In this document: piece by piece, positions 41,662-50,458 of the stretch | Layout: each line of letters starts with the position of its first letter | How positions within the stretch are numbered: the stretch's first letter is position 1 | Assembly: GCA_965247055.1 (NCBI GenBank) | Contig: CBDFGE010000003.1 | Span: 186,001-250,000 of the forward strand | Direction of reading: 5' to 3' | Origin: CBDFGE01 sp965247055 | GTDB lineage: Bacteria; Chloroflexota; Dehalococcoidia; Lucifugimonadales; JAGWBF01 | Length of the DNA stretch: 64,000 bases | Position numbers and translations under genes: made by a program | The notes under the pieces: model-generated | What the model was told of the DNA's origin: nothing | Database searches by the model: none | Seen by the model: the letters and a program-made list of their open reading frames with translations, nothing else

Positions 41662-42687
41662 ATGATCAATGACCAGATACTATCATCAAGGAGCTACCCC
41701 GACAAGGCGGCAGAGGCGATCCCCATGCAGAGAAGAAACGTAAAGTTCGGTGTACGAATACACCAGAGGGGCTACAGCTACGAGGCCCTGAGGCGGGTAT
41801 GGACCGAAGCCGACCGGCTGGGATACCACTCCGCCACCCTCTACGACCTGCTGAATGCCCCCGCCCTGGAGTGCTGGACGGCGCTCTCAGCACTGGCGGC
41901 GGAAACCCAGCGGATAAGGCTTACGCCACTGGTGCTGGCCAACACATACAGGCCGCCGGCCCTCCTGGCCAAGATGGCCTCCACGCTGGACGTCATCAGC
42001 GGGGGCAGGCTGGAGCTGGGAATAGGAGCGGGCGGCGGCGAGGCCGACCACAGGGTCTCGGGGTACTCCTTTCCACCCACGCCCGTCCGGGTGAGGATGC
42101 TGGAGGAGGCGATCGAGGTGATCAGGAGGCTCTGGCTGGAGACTGAGACGAGCTTCGAAGGGCGTTACTACTCCTTGAAGGGCGCGGTCAACGAGCCCAA
42201 GCCGGTGCAGCGTCCCCATCCTCCTCTGCTGGTGGGTGGCCACGGAGAGGCTCACTTGCTCCGGGCGGCGGCCAGGTACGCCGACATCTGCAACGTGGGC
42301 TTCGAGATGGACCTCGACGAGCACCGGGCGAAGCTGCGGGTCCTGGAGGAGCACTGCCGAAAATACGGGCGGGACCCTTCGGAGATAGAGGTGAGCCATA
42401 ACACTCGCGTGCTGATCGCTGAAGGTCCCACCGAGTACGAAAGGCTGGTTGTGCGGAGCGCCTCTGGGTCTGGTGACTCTGTCAACGACTACAGGGCCTC
42501 CCTGGAGCGTGCCATCGCCGGGACGCCGGAACAGTGTGTAGAGCAGCTTCAGAGATATGTGGACGAGGGGATCACCTATTTCTTTCTACTGTTCCCCGAC
42601 CCGGTCTCGGACGATACCCTGGGGCTGTTTGCCCGGGAGGTGATGCCCCATTTCGATACGGGACGTGAGTCGTTGACAACCGACTAG
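41662..42687 (+). CDS. Luciferase-like (LLM class) flavin-dependent oxidoreductase, copy 1
   Basis: 341 residues from the first ATG; the domain proper starts at the ATG of codon 22 (41725), MQRRNVKFGVRIHQRG, which may be the true start. TIM-barrel landmarks are AAETQRIRLTPLVLANTYRPP, STLDVISGGRLELGIGAGG and VNEPKPVQRPHPPLLVGG. The enzyme uses reduced FMN or F420 to oxidise or reduce an organic substrate. With the adjacent FMN reductase a two-component monooxygenase is plausible. It lies 54 bases upstream of copy 2. Confidence 0.88.
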   Translation: MINDQILSSRSYPDKAAEAIPMQRRNVKFGVRIHQRGYSYEALRRVWTEADRLGYHSATLYDLLNAPALECWTALSALAAETQRIRLTPLVLANTYRPPALLAKMASTLDVISGGRLELGIGAGGGEADHRVSGYSFPPTPVRVRMLEEAIEVIRRLWLETETSFEGRYYSLKGAVNEPKPVQRPHPPLLVGGHGEAHLLRAAARYADICNVGFEMDLDEHRAKLRVLEEHCRKYGRDPSEIEVSHNTRVLIAEGPTEYERLVVRSASGSGDSVNDYRASLERAIAGTPEQCVEQLQRYVDEGITYFFLLFPDPVSDDTLGLFAREVMPHFDTGRESLTTD

Positions 42688-42741
42688 CAAGGCGGTAGCC
42701 TTGGAGACGGGTTCCCGGACCGGCGTGAAAAGGAGAAGCAC

Positions 42742-43770
42742 ATGGACTTCGGGATGTTTACCGACTTCCACGTCCGCAAGGGCATGACCCAGGAGGAGGC
42801 CTTTAGGGAGTCCTTCGACCAGGTGGACGTGGCGGAGTCGCTGGGCATGGACTGCGTCTGGCTGGCGGAACACCACTTTAGCCCGGAGCGTTCGGTGCTT
42901 GCCTCCCCCCTCATCATCGCCAGCGCCATAGCCGCCCGCACCAGCAGGATCAGGGTCGGTCTGGCGGTGCAGGTGCTGCCCCTCACCAACCCCCTCCGTG
43001 TCGCCGAGGAGGCTGCTACGGTGGACCAGATAAGCAGGGGACGGTTCGACTTCGGGATAGGCCGCAGCGGGCTGACCAGGTACTATCAGGGCTACAACAT
43101 ACCCTACGCCGAGAGTAGAGACCGATTCTCAGAGGCGCTGGACGTGATAATGACGGGGTGGACCGGCGAGCGGTTCTCCCACCAGGGAAAGTACTGGAGC
43201 TATACGGACGTGACCGTGGTGCCCAAGCCCTATCAGAGACCGTATCCCCCAACTCGTGTCGCGGTGGCCAGCGAGGAAACCTTCTCCCTGGCCGGCCGCT
43301 GGGGATACCCCATATTTATCAGCAGCAGCACCGATTCTGCTACGCTCCAGGAACGGCTAAAACACTACCGGCGGGCAAGGGAGGAGGCCGGCCACGTGGG
43401 GCCGGGAGAGGTATCCCTTCGCATTCCGGCCTACGTTGCGGAGACGGCCGAAAGAGCGCGCTCTGAACCCCAGGCGAGCACGGTACACGGGTTCCAGTAC
43501 GGGGCACGGGAGCTGGCCGCCAGCGCGGCGAGCCAGGAGACGGCCGATAGGCTCCTGGCCATGGCAAAGGTACCCTACGACGAGATTTTGAAGACGAGGA
43601 TCATGTACGGCACTCCGGAGGCCGTCGAGGAACGTCTACAGGAGTACCAGGAGGTCCTCGGCATATCCGGCGTGGTGCTGGAGATGAACTACGGTGGACA
43701 GATCCCCTACGACCGGGTGGTCAACTCTATCAGGCTCCTCACGGAGAGGGTGCTCCCCAGCTTCAAGTGA
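42742..43770 (+). CDS. Luciferase-like (LLM class) flavin-dependent monooxygenase, copy 2
   Basis: 342 residues. The bacterial luciferase pattern is MDFGMFTDFHVRKGMTQEE, AESLGMDCVWLAEHHFSPER, AARTSRIRVGLAVQVLPL, EAATVDQISRGRFDFGIGRSG (each quoted in part) and PKPYQRPYPPTRVAVAS. It resembles luciferase-type FMNH2 monooxygenases more than copy 1 does. The ATG follows AAGGAGAAGCAC. It is convergent with the CoA-transferase genes. Substrate unknown. Confidence 0.9.
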   Translation: MDFGMFTDFHVRKGMTQEEAFRESFDQVDVAESLGMDCVWLAEHHFSPERSVLASPLIIASAIAARTSRIRVGLAVQVLPLTNPLRVAEEAATVDQISRGRFDFGIGRSGLTRYYQGYNIPYAESRDRFSEALDVIMTGWTGERFSHQGKYWSYTDVTVVPKPYQRPYPPTRVAVASEETFSLAGRWGYPIFISSSTDSATLQERLKHYRRAREEAGHVGPGEVSLRIPAYVAETAERARSEPQASTVHGFQYGARELAASAASQETADRLLAMAKVPYDEILKTRIMYGTPEAVEERLQEYQEVLGISGVVLEMNYGGQIPYDRVVNSIRLLTERVLPSFK

Positions 43771-43790
43771 CCTTCGCGGGGGAACCCGCC

Positions 43791-45014
43791 CTATATCAGC
43801 ACCCCGTCATCTTTCAGCGTCCGGTACTCCTCTTCTGAGAGGCCGATGAGGTCTCGGAGCACGTACTCCGTGTGCTCCCCCAGCATGGGCGCCGGCCTGT
43901 CCAGGCTCCCCGGCGTCCTGGAGAGATCCATCTCGCTCCGGTCGCTGGCATAGGGCCCTATCTCCGGGTGGTCCAGGAACTGAAAGTGGCGTCTGTGGGC
44001 AAGCTGGGCGTCTTCGAAAAGGTCCCGGGGGTCGTTCACCGCGCCCGCAGGCACGCCCAGGTTTTGGAGCCGTCCCATGAGACTGCGGGCTTCCCATTCG
44101 CTGGTCCACTCCCCCAGAAGCCGGTCCAGGTCGTCCTCCGAGGACTTGCGGCCCAGCAGTGTGGAGAAACGCCCGTGATAAGGCCAGCCGTGGCCCGTGG
44201 GATCGATCGCGCCACGGAGCGCCTGCCACTCGCCGTCGGTGGAGCAAGCGATGGCTATCCAGCGGTCATCGCCCCTGCACGGGTAGGTGCCGTGGGGGGC
44301 GGCCCCCGGGTCGCGGTTACCCCTCCGGCCTTGCTCCCTGCCGTTGACCGTGTAGTCCAGGATGAAAGGGGCGGAGAAGTGGATCGAGGCCTCAAGTTGG
44401 GACATGTCCAGGTGCATGCCCTCTCCCGTTCTCCTGCGGTAGTCCAGCCCCGCGAGGATGGCGGCTACGGCGAAGCGGGGCACGACAAAGTCGGTATATG
44501 CTCCGTAGGGGTTTACCGGGTCCCTGTCGGGCCATCCGGTGACGTGGGTCAGCCCCGCGAGGGAGGAGAGGACCGGTCCAAAGCCGGGCTGGCTCTCCAG
44601 AGGTCCTCCACGGCCCATCATGGAGGCGCTGAACATGATTATCCCGGGATTCGCCTCCCTCAGGGCCCCGTATCCCAGGCCCCAGCTCTCCATTGTGCCG
44701 GGGGTGAAGTTCTCGGCCACCAGGTCCGCCCATGAGGCCATGCGGAGGGCCAGGTCCCTGGCCCTGGGGTGGCGCATGTCGATGGCCACGCCGTACTTGT
44801 TGGGGTTGTTGTTGGCGAAATAGCCGCTCCGGTTGACTCCGGCGACCCTGTTCTTGAAAGGGGCGGCCGTCCGCAGGTTTTCGGGCCGTTTGGCCGACTC
44901 CACCCGGAGTACCGTGGCCCCGTACTCTCCCAGGTACTTGGTGGTCATTGGGCCCACGACTACCCAACAGAAGTCGAGCACCTTGAGTCCCTCTAGGGGC
45001 TTCCGGGGCATCAT
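43791..45014 (-). CDS. Class III (CaiB/BaiF) CoA-transferase, catalytic-Asp subunit
   Basis: 407 residues. Family landmarks are GLKVLDFCWVVVGPMTTKYLG, ANNNPNKYGVAIDMRHPRAR and ADLVAENFTPGTMESWGLGY. The catalytic Asp that forms the acyl anhydride is in NPYGAYTDFVVPRF. The start ATG overlaps the upstream stop (ATGA), so the two CoA-transferase genes are translationally coupled. The enzyme moves CoA between carboxylic acids; the pair probably activates a growth substrate. Donor and acceptor are unknown. Confidence 0.9.
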   Translation of the reverse strand: MMPRKPLEGLKVLDFCWVVVGPMTTKYLGEYGATVLRVESAKRPENLRTAAPFKNRVAGVNRSGYFANNNPNKYGVAIDMRHPRARDLALRMASWADLVAENFTPGTMESWGLGYGALREANPGIIMFSASMMGRGGPLESQPGFGPVLSSLAGLTHVTGWPDRDPVNPYGAYTDFVVPRFAVAAILAGLDYRRRTGEGMHLDMSQLEASIHFSAPFILDYTVNGREQGRRGNRDPGAAPHGTYPCRGDDRWIAIACSTDGEWQALRGAIDPTGHGWPYHGRFSTLLGRKSSEDDLDRLLGEWTSEWEARSLMGRLQNLGVPAGAVNDPRDLFEDAQLAHRRHFQFLDHPEIGPYASDRSEMDLSRTPGSLDRPAPMLGEHTEYVLRDLIGLSEEEYRTLKDDGVLI

Positions 45015-46273
45015 ATGACCCCCCATTGTTTCAGCGCGGCCAGGTCCTCTGGTGCGAGGCCCAGCTCGCCGTGATAGATCTCCAGGTTGTGCTCTCCGAT
45101 CGTCGGAGGACGCCTGTGGAGCCCCACGCGGCCGTTCCTGCTCTCCTTTACGAACATCCCCGGGTACCTGACCGAGGCGTCGAGCTCCGGGTGGTGCAGC
45201 TCCGTGAAGTAGCCGCGAGCCTCAAGCTGGGGGTGTTGCAGGATGTCTCCCTGGGTGGCGACGGGGAAGAGCAGTATTCGGCGTTCCACGCTCTCCCTCA
45301 CCAGCTCGGCCTTGGTGTGGGTGATGATGAAGCGTTCTACCGATGCGACGGTCTTCGACATGATGTCCGCCGGTACCTGACCGTAACCCATCTCCTCCCA
45401 GTTGACCGCGTCGAGCTCCTCGTTTCCCATGCCCTCTTCCGTCATCCAGCCCAGCATGGCGCGGGTGCTCCTGGCGACCCCTGCGCCGCCCCCCTGGGGG
45501 ACGAAATTGACGTGGCCGTCCTTACAACGCCAGCTTATGCGTACCACCGAATCGCTGGAGGTCTGGCGGTACACCCCCATGCGCCGGATGACCTCCCCCT
45601 CCATATCCCAGCTCTGGGGCGCGTGGGCCAGGCACTTGGCGACGGCCTGCTGGCAAGACACGTCCACGTGCTGGCCCTCGCCGGTGAGGGCCCGATGGGT
45701 GTGGGCGAGCATGGCGCCCGTCGCCGCCGCGGCTGCTCCGTGGAGGTAGAACTGGGGAAAGCCCACGCGAAGGGGAGGCCGGTCGGCGTCGCCCGTGAGG
45801 TACGTCAGTCCGCCCAGCGCCATGCCGACGATATCGGGGGCCTTGTAGAGGGAGTAGGGGCCGTCCTGGCCGAAGGGGGTGATGGAAACCATCACGAGAC
45901 CTGGGTTGATCTGGGCCAGGTGGTCGTAGCCCAGCCCCAGACCGTCCAGATGACCGGGCGAGAAGGACTCGATGAGGAAGTGGGCGTCTCTCGCCAGCCG
46001 CCTGAGGAGCGCGGCGCCGTCGTCGGTACCCAGGTCCAGCGTGATGGCCCTTTTGTTGGCGGCATAGGCCCACCAGAAGAGGCTTTTTTCGGGGTGTACC
46101 TGGTCGCGGTAGAAGGGGCCTATCCTCCTCGCGGAGCTGCCACCCGGCGGCTCGATCTGCACCACGTCGGCGCCCAGATCGGCCAGGATCTTGCCGCAGA
46201 GGAGCCCACGCTCGTCGGTGAGGTCGAGGACGCGGTAGGGGCTCAGGAGGAGGTCTCCACGGGCCTTGTCCAT
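45011..46273 (-). CDS. Class III (CaiB/BaiF) CoA-transferase-like subunit lacking the catalytic Asp
   Basis: 420 residues. The fold is clear: YRVLDLTDERGLLCGKILADLG, VQIEPPGGSSAR, ANKRAITLDLG, HFLIESFSPGHLDGLGLGY. At the active site the partner has AYTDF, but here the aligned residues are GFPQFYLHG, with Gln in place of Asp. Such inactive-looking subunits pair with an active one in heteromeric enzymes such as succinyl-CoA:benzylsuccinate CoA-transferase. The ATG follows CAGGAGGCCCTGA. Overlaps the next gene by four bases. Confidence 0.88.
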   Translation of the reverse strand: MDKARGDLLLSPYRVLDLTDERGLLCGKILADLGADVVQIEPPGGSSARRIGPFYRDQVHPEKSLFWWAYAANKRAITLDLGTDDGAALLRRLARDAHFLIESFSPGHLDGLGLGYDHLAQINPGLVMVSITPFGQDGPYSLYKAPDIVGMALGGLTYLTGDADRPPLRVGFPQFYLHGAAAAATGAMLAHTHRALTGEGQHVDVSCQQAVAKCLAHAPQSWDMEGEVIRRMGVYRQTSSDSVVRISWRCKDGHVNFVPQGGGAGVARSTRAMLGWMTEEGMGNEELDAVNWEEMGYGQVPADIMSKTVASVERFIITHTKAELVRESVERRILLFPVATQGDILQHPQLEARGYFTELHHPELDASVRYPGMFVKESRNGRVGLHRRPPTIGEHNLEIYHGELGLAPEDLAALKQWGVI

Positions 46274-46361
46274 TCAGGGCCTCCTGGGGCGCGCACCCGG
46301 CCGGCTTCGTCTTATCTTGATCGCCCTTGGGTCTGGGTCAACGGAGGGGTGGGTTGCCGGT

Positions 46362-46910
46362 TCAGATGGGTAGCTCTGGGGTCACTCCGGGGGCCAGCTC
46401 TACCTCGAAGGCAGCCAGAAACTGGCCCACCAGCAAATAGTGTCCTATGAGCCCTGTCAGGTCCACCATGCCTTGAATTCCAAAGCGGTCCTTGACGGCG
46501 CCGAATGTTGAGTCGCTGACCTTGTGGTCCCGCAGGAGCTCGAGGGAGTAGCGCACTACAACGTCCTCGTCACCGGAGATGCCGCCGGGCGCCGTGCCCT
46601 GGGCGATGGCCCCGATGGTGGCTTCGGAGACGCCGGCCTCCCGGGCCAGGCGGGCATGGGCCGTGAACGCGTACTGAGACCGTATCTCCCTGGTCGTGGC
46701 CAGAATGGCCACCTCCTGCAAGGCCTTGGGAACAGAGCTCTCGAAGCGGACGTATGCTCCCGTGGCGGCGACCCGGGCCGCCAGCTTGGGGCTATGCATG
46801 AGGACCCCATAGGGCCCCCTCAGACCTCCCCGGCTTGCGACGATCTCGTCGAAGTAAGTACGGTCCTCGGGCCCTAGCTCCTCACGGGTGATCGAGGGTA
46901 TGCGCGGCAT
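46362..46910 (-). CDS. Carboxymuconolactone decarboxylase / AhpD-fold protein without cysteines
   Basis: 182 residues of the all-helical AhpD/CMD fold: YGVLMHSPKLAARVAATGAYVRF, then EVAILATTREIRSQYAFTAHARLA and LTGLIGHYLLVGQFLAAFEVE. The CxxC pair of AhpD-type peroxidases is absent; the position reads QYAFTAH, and I see no Cys in the protein. It is therefore not a thiol peroxidase, and may be a decarboxylase or an unknown enzyme. The ATG at 46910 follows CCAGGAGGTATCAGG. It lies upstream of the CoA-transferase pair. Confidence 0.85.
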   Translation of the reverse strand: MPRIPSITREELGPEDRTYFDEIVASRGGLRGPYGVLMHSPKLAARVAATGAYVRFESSVPKALQEVAILATTREIRSQYAFTAHARLAREAGVSEATIGAIAQGTAPGGISGDEDVVVRYSLELLRDHKVSDSTFGAVKDRFGIQGMVDLTGLIGHYLLVGQFLAAFEVELAPGVTPELPI

Positions 46911-47004
46911 CCTGATACCTCCTGGCTGGTCGTGCGGAAATCTCACGTCGGGCTGCCAGACGGCCCCCCTCAGGGCATCCCTCTGCTAGCGCGGGACAAA
47001 CGCG

Positions 47005-47844
47005 CTACTTCCTCCATTCAAGACTCTCGGTAGCGGACAGGAATCTACCTATGATGTGGGGGCTGGAGGCGATGACGCTGTCCTTCTCCAGGGAGGCGGG
47101 CTCGCCGTGGCGGTCCACCACAATGCCCCCCGCCTCGGATATGAGCAAGAGGCCCGAGGCGATGTCCCAGGGATAGAGGCTGTGGTGGAAGTACACGTCC
47201 AGCCGGCCGGAAGCGGCGTAGGCCAATCCCAGGGCGCCGGAGCCCATGATGCGGATGCCTTGCAGGTCCGGCCACAGGGCCTTGACCATGTCCAGGGCCG
47301 TGGCTGCCTTGGCCCCGACGTAGCCCATGTCGAAGCCCAGGAGGCAATCGGGGAGCTCCCTCTTCTCCGACACGGATATGGGCTCGCCGTTGAGGTAGGC
47401 ACCTTTGCCCTTTTCGGCGGTGAAGACCTCCTCGCGCACCGGGTCGTAGGTGACCCCCAGGACCACCTCCCCATCGAGGGCGAGGGCAACCACCACCGAG
47501 AAGTGGGGTATGCCCGAGGCGTAGTTCCGGGTGCCGTCCAGGGGGTCTATCACCCAGCGATAGCTTGAAGGCATAACCAGGGGTTCCGACTCCTCCGATA
47601 GGATGCCGAAGTCGGGGTACTCTTGCCGGAGCAGTCCCATGATCGCCGACTCCGCCAGGAGGTCAACGTCGGTTACCACGTTGGCATGGCCTTTGAAGGT
47701 CACCTGCTTGTCGGAGCCAAACCGCGCGACAATCAGGTCGCCGGCGGCGCGGGCCGCCTCGATGGCCACCGTGAGGGCATTCTTGCCGGAGGTCGAGGTA
47801 GGAACTCCCGGCGTCCCGGGCGTGTCTGGGAATGTCATTTGCAT
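47005..47844 (-). CDS. Inositol-monophosphatase-family phosphatase
   Basis: 279 residues of the Mg2+-dependent, lithium-sensitive phosphatase fold. Motifs are SEESE (metal Glu), WVIDPLDGTRNYASGIP and PWDIASGLLLISEAGG, with the three metal Asp residues in place. Substrates of the family include inositol phosphate, fructose-1,6-bisphosphate, NADP and 3'-phosphoadenosine phosphate; the one here cannot be assigned. It starts 29 bases after the trpS stop and is probably cotranscribed. Confidence 0.9.
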   Translation of the reverse strand: MQMTFPDTPGTPGVPTSTSGKNALTVAIEAARAAGDLIVARFGSDKQVTFKGHANVVTDVDLLAESAIMGLLRQEYPDFGILSEESEPLVMPSSYRWVIDPLDGTRNYASGIPHFSVVVALALDGEVVLGVTYDPVREEVFTAEKGKGAYLNGEPISVSEKRELPDCLLGFDMGYVGAKAATALDMVKALWPDLQGIRIMGSGALGLAYAASGRLDVYFHHSLYPWDIASGLLLISEAGGIVVDRHGEPASLEKDSVIASSPHIIGRFLSATESLEWRK

Positions 47845-47873
47845 GGGACTGTATTCGGGACCTCCTCGCTAGG

Positions 47874-48872
47874 TTAGGCCAGGCCCATCTTCTCCCCGAC
47901 CTCGGCGATGGTCTCCTGGGCGATGAGTCTGGCGCTGCTGGCCCCTTCGCCCAGCACCTCCTTGACCAAGCCAGGCCTCGCCTGGTACTCCCGGCGCCTC
48001 TCCCTGATGGGCTCCATGAGCCGGTTTATCCCGTCCGCGAGCTGCGACTTGCAGTCCACACAACCCCGGGCGGCGGTGGTGCACTCCCGGTAAACGGTAT
48101 CCACCTCGGAGGGATTGAAGACCTTGTGGAGGGAGTACACGTTGCAGACCGAGGGCCTTCCCGGAATGTTGCGGTGGGTACGCTGGGGGTCGGTGAAGGC
48201 GGTGAGCACCCTCTGGCGGGTCTCGTCGGGGGTGGCGGCCATGTCTACATGGTTGTCCAGAGTCTTGCTCATCTTGTGCTGGCCGTCCAGCCCGACGATC
48301 AGGGGGGCCTCGGTGAGCTTCGCCTGGGGCTCGGGAAAGGTATAGCCGAACAGGTTGTTGAAGCGGCGTACGATCTCCCTGGATAGCTCCAGGTGGGGCA
48401 ACTGGTCCTCGCCCACGGGCACCATGTTGGCTTTGTACAGGATTATGTCAGCGGTCTGGAGGACCGGATAACCCACCAGGCCGTAGTTGACCGTCTCCTC
48501 GGTCTCGCTCATCTGCCGCACCTTCTCTTTGAAGGTAGGCACCCTGAGCAGCCAGCCCAGGGGGGTCACCATGCTGAGCAGGGTGTGTAGGGTCATCACC
48601 TCGGGCACGTGGGACTGGACAAAAATGATGCTCTTCTGAGGGTCGAGCCCCGCCGCCAGCCAGTCCAGGACCATCTCCTTGATGTTGGACTGTATCTCCT
48701 TCGTTTCCTGGGGTGAGGTGATGGTGGTGAGCGCGTGGACGTCCACGGCGGAGTAGATGCACTGGTACCTGTGTTGGAGGTCGACCCAGTTTTGCAGCGC
48801 CCCCAGGTAGTTGCCAAGGTGCAGGCGCCCGGTAGGACGCATCCCGGAGAATATACGCGTTTCCTGCTCCAT
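47874..48872 (-). CDS. trpS: Tryptophanyl-tRNA synthetase
   Basis: 332-residue class I aminoacyl-tRNA synthetase charging tRNA-Trp. The HIGH-like motif is GRLHLGNYLGAL, the KMSKS-like motif is DGQHKMSKTLDN, and the tryptophan pocket segment VGEDQLPHLELSREIVRRFN is typical. Length and motifs match bacterial TrpS. It has its own promoter at 48900-48928. Confidence 0.97.
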   Translation of the reverse strand: MEQETRIFSGMRPTGRLHLGNYLGALQNWVDLQHRYQCIYSAVDVHALTTITSPQETKEIQSNIKEMVLDWLAAGLDPQKSIIFVQSHVPEVMTLHTLLSMVTPLGWLLRVPTFKEKVRQMSETEETVNYGLVGYPVLQTADIILYKANMVPVGEDQLPHLELSREIVRRFNNLFGYTFPEPQAKLTEAPLIVGLDGQHKMSKTLDNHVDMAATPDETRQRVLTAFTDPQRTHRNIPGRPSVCNVYSLHKVFNPSEVDTVYRECTTAARGCVDCKSQLADGINRLMEPIRERRREYQARPGLVKEVLGEGASSARLIAQETIAEVGEKMGLA

Positions 48873-48899
48873 GGCGACCGCCTCTCTGAGTGCTACGGC

Positions 48900-48928
48900 A
48901 GTCTAGCACATCAGGGGTATCTCGGCAA
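48900..48928 (-). promoter_or_regulatory. trpS promoter
   Basis: Minus strand TTGCCG (48923-48928), 17-base spacer, TAGACT (48900-48905), about 28 bases before the ATG. A 14-bp palindrome CGGCGCTAGCGCCG lies just upstream at 48947-48960. Confidence 0.6.
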
Positions 48929-49046
48929 CACGTCGCCGCCGGGTGCCGGCGCTAGCGCCGCGAGGATTGACTTCCGCCCAGGGGGGTGGGAAACTACGTA
49001 CGGCCCGCGTCCGGATCGCGGTCGTGAGTGCTAAGCTAGAGCAACG

Positions 49047-49706
49047 TTGCTGATAGACCTCCATACCCACACCTATTCCGGGTCCGAGGATAGCGCCATC
49101 AGTCCCGATGAGCTCATCGAGGCGGCCAGGGGCGTGGGCCTTGACGGGCTGTGCATTACCGAGCACGACTACTTCTGGGACCATGCGGATATCAGCGCCC
49201 TATCCAGAAGGCACAATTTCCTTGTGCTCTCCGGGTGCGAGGTCAATACCGACGCCGGACACGCGCTGGTGTTCGGCCTGGACAGATATGAATTTGGCAT
49301 GCACAGGGTGGACCGGCTGCGCCAGCACGTGGACCGGGCAGGCGGGGCGATGTTGGCGGCCCATCCCTACAGGAGGAGGTTCCTGGATGGAGATTGCTCC
49401 TCTCCGGAGGGCCTTGGGTCCGCGGTAGATGCCGCCTGTGCCGACGGGTTCTTTTCCGCCTGCGACGCCGTAGAGGTGCTGAATGGCAGGGCCACCGGCG
49501 GGGAGACCGCCTTCTCCCTGGAGCTGGCCCAAAGGCTCGGGCTTGGGATGGTGGGCGGCAGCGATTCCCACCGGCTGGACCACCTGGGCACCGTAGCGAC
49601 CCGGTTCCACGGCACGGTGACCTGCCTGGAGGAGCTTATCCAGGAGCTGAAAGAGGGTCGGTTCGAGCCGGCGGTGCTGGACCGAGGGCGCTCTCTGGGG
49701 TGGTAG
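49047..49706 (+). CDS. PHP-domain metal-dependent phosphoesterase
   Basis: 219 residues of the PHP fold. Metal-binding motifs are DLHTHTYSGSEDS, ITEHDYFWDH, LAAHPYRR and GGSDSHRLDHLG, in the expected order. Relatives hydrolyse histidinol phosphate, 3',5'-nucleotide bisphosphates or short RNA. The start is TTG at 49047. It is probably a free-standing TrpH/YciV-like enzyme, but the substrate is not proven. Confidence 0.87.
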   Translation: MLIDLHTHTYSGSEDSAISPDELIEAARGVGLDGLCITEHDYFWDHADISALSRRHNFLVLSGCEVNTDAGHALVFGLDRYEFGMHRVDRLRQHVDRAGGAMLAAHPYRRRFLDGDCSSPEGLGSAVDAACADGFFSACDAVEVLNGRATGGETAFSLELAQRLGLGMVGGSDSHRLDHLGTVATRFHGTVTCLEELIQELKEGRFEPAVLDRGRSLGW

Positions 49707-49787
49707 GGTGGTCCCCCTGGGATATGTGGCCGTTAACCAACAGGGAGCGGGCCCAGGCTTATCGATATTAGCTGATGAGGGGGAGCC

Positions 49788-50393
49788 ATGACTCAAGAGA
49801 TCGGCCTTTTCGAGGCGATGCACAGCCAGCGGGCGATACGCTACCTGAAGCCGGATCCCGTGCCAGACGAGCTTATCCGGAAGCTGCTGGAGGCGGCCAT
49901 CCGGGCGCCCAACGGGGCCAACAGGCAGGAGTGGAGCTTCGTCGTCGTCCGGGACCCCCAGACCCGCAAGAAGATTGCGGACCTTTATCTCGATGCGGTG
50001 GTGTCCCAGAAATCGCCCGACCTAGCCCCCGATCAGGAGAAAATTTACACAGCTACGAAACATCTGGCCGACCACCTGCACGAGGTGCCGGTCTTCATCT
50101 TCCCCTGCCACACCCACGAGTTCTCCTCTCCCGACCGGCCATGGGGGTCCTATATATACCCCGCCGTCCAGAACATACTCCTGGCCGCGCGAGGCCTGGG
50201 GCTGGGGAGCGTGCTCATCACCCGCCACAAGTACTACGAGAAGGAAATTAAGGACATTCTGGGCATACCTGAAGGGGTGGAGACGGCGGCACTCTTGCCC
50301 ATAGGCTACCCGGCCGAGGGCGCCCGATACGGTCCCACTCGACGAAGGCCCGTCGAGGAGGTGACCTTCCACGAGCGGTGGGGAAATAGATAA
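49788..50393 (+). CDS. Nitroreductase-family flavoprotein
   Basis: 201-residue FMN-dependent reductase. Landmarks are MHSQRAIRYLKPDPVPDELI, AAIRAPNGANRQEWSFVVV (FMN site), PAVQNILLAARGLGLGSVLI and the C-terminal LLPIGYPAEG. The Arg-rich first motif and the NxQxW-like stretch are typical of the nitro/FMN reductase superfamily. It may act on nitroaromatics, quinones or flavins. It lies 81 bases after the PHP gene. Confidence 0.9.
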   Translation: MTQEIGLFEAMHSQRAIRYLKPDPVPDELIRKLLEAAIRAPNGANRQEWSFVVVRDPQTRKKIADLYLDAVVSQKSPDLAPDQEKIYTATKHLADHLHEVPVFIFPCHTHEFSSPDRPWGSYIYPAVQNILLAARGLGLGSVLITRHKYYEKEIKDILGIPEGVETAALLPIGYPAEGARYGPTRRRPVEEVTFHERWGNR

Positions 50394-50458
50394 GGGGCAA
50401 CCGGCTCCGCAGACGGCGCGGCTCGGATCGAGGTCCTACGCGTATAGGGTCGGCCCGG

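Noticed and set aside
45026..46450. 474-codon open frame on the plus strand
   Set aside because: Antisense to the second CaiB/BaiF gene; no recognisable motif.
48947..48960. 14-bp palindrome CGGCGCTAGCGCCG upstream of trpS
   Set aside because: Short GC-rich palindromes are expected by chance at this base composition; no second copy was noticed.
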